Under the pieces are notes generated by a model, which was given only the letters and a program-made list of their open reading frames with translations, did not search any database and was not told where the DNA came from. Below, piece after piece: positions 62,535 through 64,000 of a stretch of DNA of 64,000 nt. Positions within the stretch are counted from its first letter, which is position 1. Each line of letters opens with the position of its first letter. The position numbers were made by a program, and so were the translations under genes. Source of the DNA: AP-15 sp963797115. Lineage in GTDB: Bacteria > Pseudomonadota > Alphaproteobacteria > ATCC43930 > CGMCC-115725. The DNA is taken from NCBI GenBank assembly GCA_963797115.1, contig CAWCOH010000001.1, forward strand, positions 1,488,001 through 1,552,000, given 5' to 3'.

Positions 62535-64000
62535 ATGACTTTGCGACAGGATCTCCCGGAGCGCATCGAGGCCGATTTCGTCGTTGTCGGCGCCGGGTCG
62601 GCCGGCTGCGCGGTGGCCGCACGGCTGAGCGAAGACCCGGCGACCCGGGTGGTGCTGCTCGAAGCGGGCGGCGAGGATAAGAACCGCTGGATCCACGTCC
62701 CGCTCGGCTTCGGCAAGACCTTCGCCGATCCCAGCGTCAACTGGTGCTACGAGACCGAGCCCGACCCTGGCGCCAGCGGGCGCCGTGTCTTCTGGCCGCG
62801 CGGCAAGGTGCTGGGCGGCTCGTCGTCGATCAACGGCATGGTCTATATCCGCGGCCAGGCCGAGGATTTCGACCACTGGCGTCAGCTCGGCAATGCCGGC
62901 TGGTCGTTCGAGGACGTATTGCCCTATTTCCGGCGCTCCGAGCACCAGATTCGCGGCGGCGACGCGTTCCATGGCAGCGGTGGACCGCTCTGCGTGTCGG
63001 ATGTGGCACGGCACCCGATCTGCGAGGCCTTCATCGCCGCGACGACCGACCTCGGCTTTCCCCGCAATGACGATTTCAACGGCGCGAGCCAAGATGGTGT
63101 GGGTTACCACCAGACGACGACACGCAATGGAAGGCGCTGCTCGACCGCCGTGGGCTATCTGCGCCCGGCGATGCAGCGCGCCAATCTCCGCGTCGTCACC
63201 GGCGCCATGACCGAGAAGATCCTGTTCGACGGCCGCCGCGCCACCGGCGTGGCGTTCCGCCGGGACGGCCGGCTGTGCACCGCCCGCGCCGCGCGCGAGG
63301 TCATTCTGTGCGGCGGTGCCGTCAACTCGCCGCAATTGCTGATGCTGTCCGGCATCGGTCCGGAGCAGCACATCCGGGAGTTCGGCGTCACGGTCGTGCA
63401 CCATTTGTCGGGGGTCGGGCAGAGCCTGCAGGACCACTACTCGGCCCCGGTCAAGCTGCGCTGCAAATTGCCGGTCACCGTCAACGACGTAATGCTGAGC
63501 AACGCGAAGAAACTGAAGGCCGGCCTCGAATATTACATGTTCCACCGGGGCCCGCTGGCGATGATCAGCTCGCCGGCGGCGTTGTTCGCGCGCACCCGCC
63601 CCGAGCTCGCCTCGCCCGACGTCAAAATCTCGATTTCGCCGTTCAGCGCCGAACGGCCGCAGGACGGGCTGCACCCATTTTCCGGGTTTACGTCGATCGC
63701 CTATCAGCTCCGCCCGGAAAGCCGGGGCGAGATCAAGTTGAAGACCCCCGACCCGTTCGACGCCCCGGCGGTCCATCCGAATTATCTCGCGACCGAGACC
63801 GACCAGCGCACGATCGTTGCCGGGCTCAAGCTGATCCGGCAGATTTTGGCGACCCCGCCTATGCAGAGCTTCATCGAGGCGGAATTCCAGCCCGGACGGA
63901 CGGTCGAGAGCGACGAGGAGCTCCTCGATTATGCCCGGCGCCGTGGCGGCACGGTCTATCACCCGACCAGCACCTGCAAGATGGGAAGCGACCCGATGGC
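62535..64000 (+). CDS. GMC-family oxidoreductase (choline/alcohol dehydrogenase-like), cut by window edge
   Basis: A partial FAD-dependent oxidoreductase, 488 codons visible. It shows the dinucleotide-binding VVVGAGSAGCAVAARLSED, the GMC signature 1 region WPRGKVLGGSSSINGMVYIRGQ, signature 2 region LCGGAVNSPQLLMLSGIGP, and near the edge YHPTSTCKMGSDPM with the catalytic His region. The last 40-50 residues are missing. GGAGGGGAGGAG lies just before the ATG at 62535. Its substrate is an alcohol of unknown type. It diverges from the HSL hydrolase gene. Confidence 0.95.
   Translation, partial: MTLRQDLPERIEADFVVVGAGSAGCAVAARLSEDPATRVVLLEAGGEDKNRWIHVPLGFGKTFADPSVNWCYETEPDPGASGRRVFWPRGKVLGGSSSINGMVYIRGQAEDFDHWRQLGNAGWSFEDVLPYFRRSEHQIRGGDAFHGSGGPLCVSDVARHPICEAFIAATTDLGFPRNDDFNGASQDGVGYHQTTTRNGRRCSTAVGYLRPAMQRANLRVVTGAMTEKILFDGRRATGVAFRRDGRLCTARAAREVILCGGAVNSPQLLMLSGIGPEQHIREFGVTVVHHLSGVGQSLQDHYSAPVKLRCKLPVTVNDVMLSNAKKLKAGLEYYMFHRGPLAMISSPAALFARTRPELASPDVKISISPFSAERPQDGLHPFSGFTSIAYQLRPESRGEIKLKTPDPFDAPAVHPNYLATETDQRTIVAGLKLIRQILATPPMQSFIEAEFQPGRTVESDEELLDYARRRGGTVYHPTSTCKMGSDPM

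Noticed and set aside
62493..63962. Long open frame of about 489 codons on the minus strand
   Set aside because: It is antisense to the GMC oxidoreductase, which has clear signatures; its own translation has no domain pattern. Such frames are a by-product of high GC codon use.

Overview
The window is high-GC DNA from what looks like an alphaproteobacterium. The grounds are a priA and atpHAGDC neighbourhood, a 1.6-kDa-class (about 1,615-residue) NAD-glutamate dehydrogenase, the argD-argF-hslO cluster, and many GTG/TTG starts. This is an inference from gene content. A Rhodospirillales- or Hyphomicrobiales-like lineage is my best guess, and no 16S gene is present to settle it.

Layout. At 0-2.5 kb is priA. 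At 2.8-8.4 kb lies an accessory block set between priA and the ATP synthase genes. It holds a TetR regulator with a clear operator-promoter, a YCII-like protein, an SRPBCC protein, a decayed P-loop ATPase gene, a truncated receiver protein that has lost its phospho-acceptor Asp, a small serine recombinase, and a soluble sorbosone/PQQ-type sugar dehydrogenase. At 8.5-13.8 kb are the F1 ATP synthase genes atpHAGDC. Palindromic repeats of one family sit on both sides of atpA, and atpA carries a one-base frameshift near its 3' end. At 14-27.7 kb are glgC, a CHASE2 adenylate/guanylate cyclase, NAD-glutamate dehydrogenase, a PhoX-type phosphatase, acetyl-CoA synthetase, and a LuxR-type regulator with a dead receiver. 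At 27.8-34.6 kb a minus-strand operon (tesA-like esterase, FIST sensor, thpR, EVE) faces a ybbA-ybbP-type ABC exporter whose two genes have been pushed apart by repeat DNA. At 34.7-36.4 kb are a BI-1 family membrane protein and a periplasmic solute-binding protein.

At 36.4-38.4 kb is the most unusual locus: two divergent genes of unknown function that share one CCATGG as overlapping start codons, wedged between a solute-binding gene and polA. The polA product has lost most of the catalytic residues of its proofreading domain. At 41-44.3 kb are a zinc-finger protein, a lipoprotein-like lysophospholipase-type hydrolase, a CDP-archaeol-synthase-family membrane protein and a metallophosphoesterase. 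At 44.6-46.4 kb are a decayed solute-binding gene, tRNA-Arg(CCG), and an ArsR/AHSA1 pair. At 47.3-52.7 kb are argD, argF, hslO, a nitroreductase-fold protein and a CtpA protease. At 53-56 kb are a small lipoprotein, folE, apaG and a luciferase-like oxidoreductase. At 56.3-60.9 kb are two small unknown genes, an MFS transporter, an ATM1/HMT1-type ABC exporter and meaB. The window ends with a small conserved-looking protein, an HSL-type hydrolase, and a GMC oxidoreductase cut by the window edge.

Most of the window is ordinary core metabolism. No CRISPR array, rRNA, phage module or recognised defence operon was found. The items most worth a second look are the 36.4-38.4 kb divergent pair, the proofreading-dead DNA polymerase I, the two receivers without phosphorylation sites, and the frameshift and repeats around atpA.
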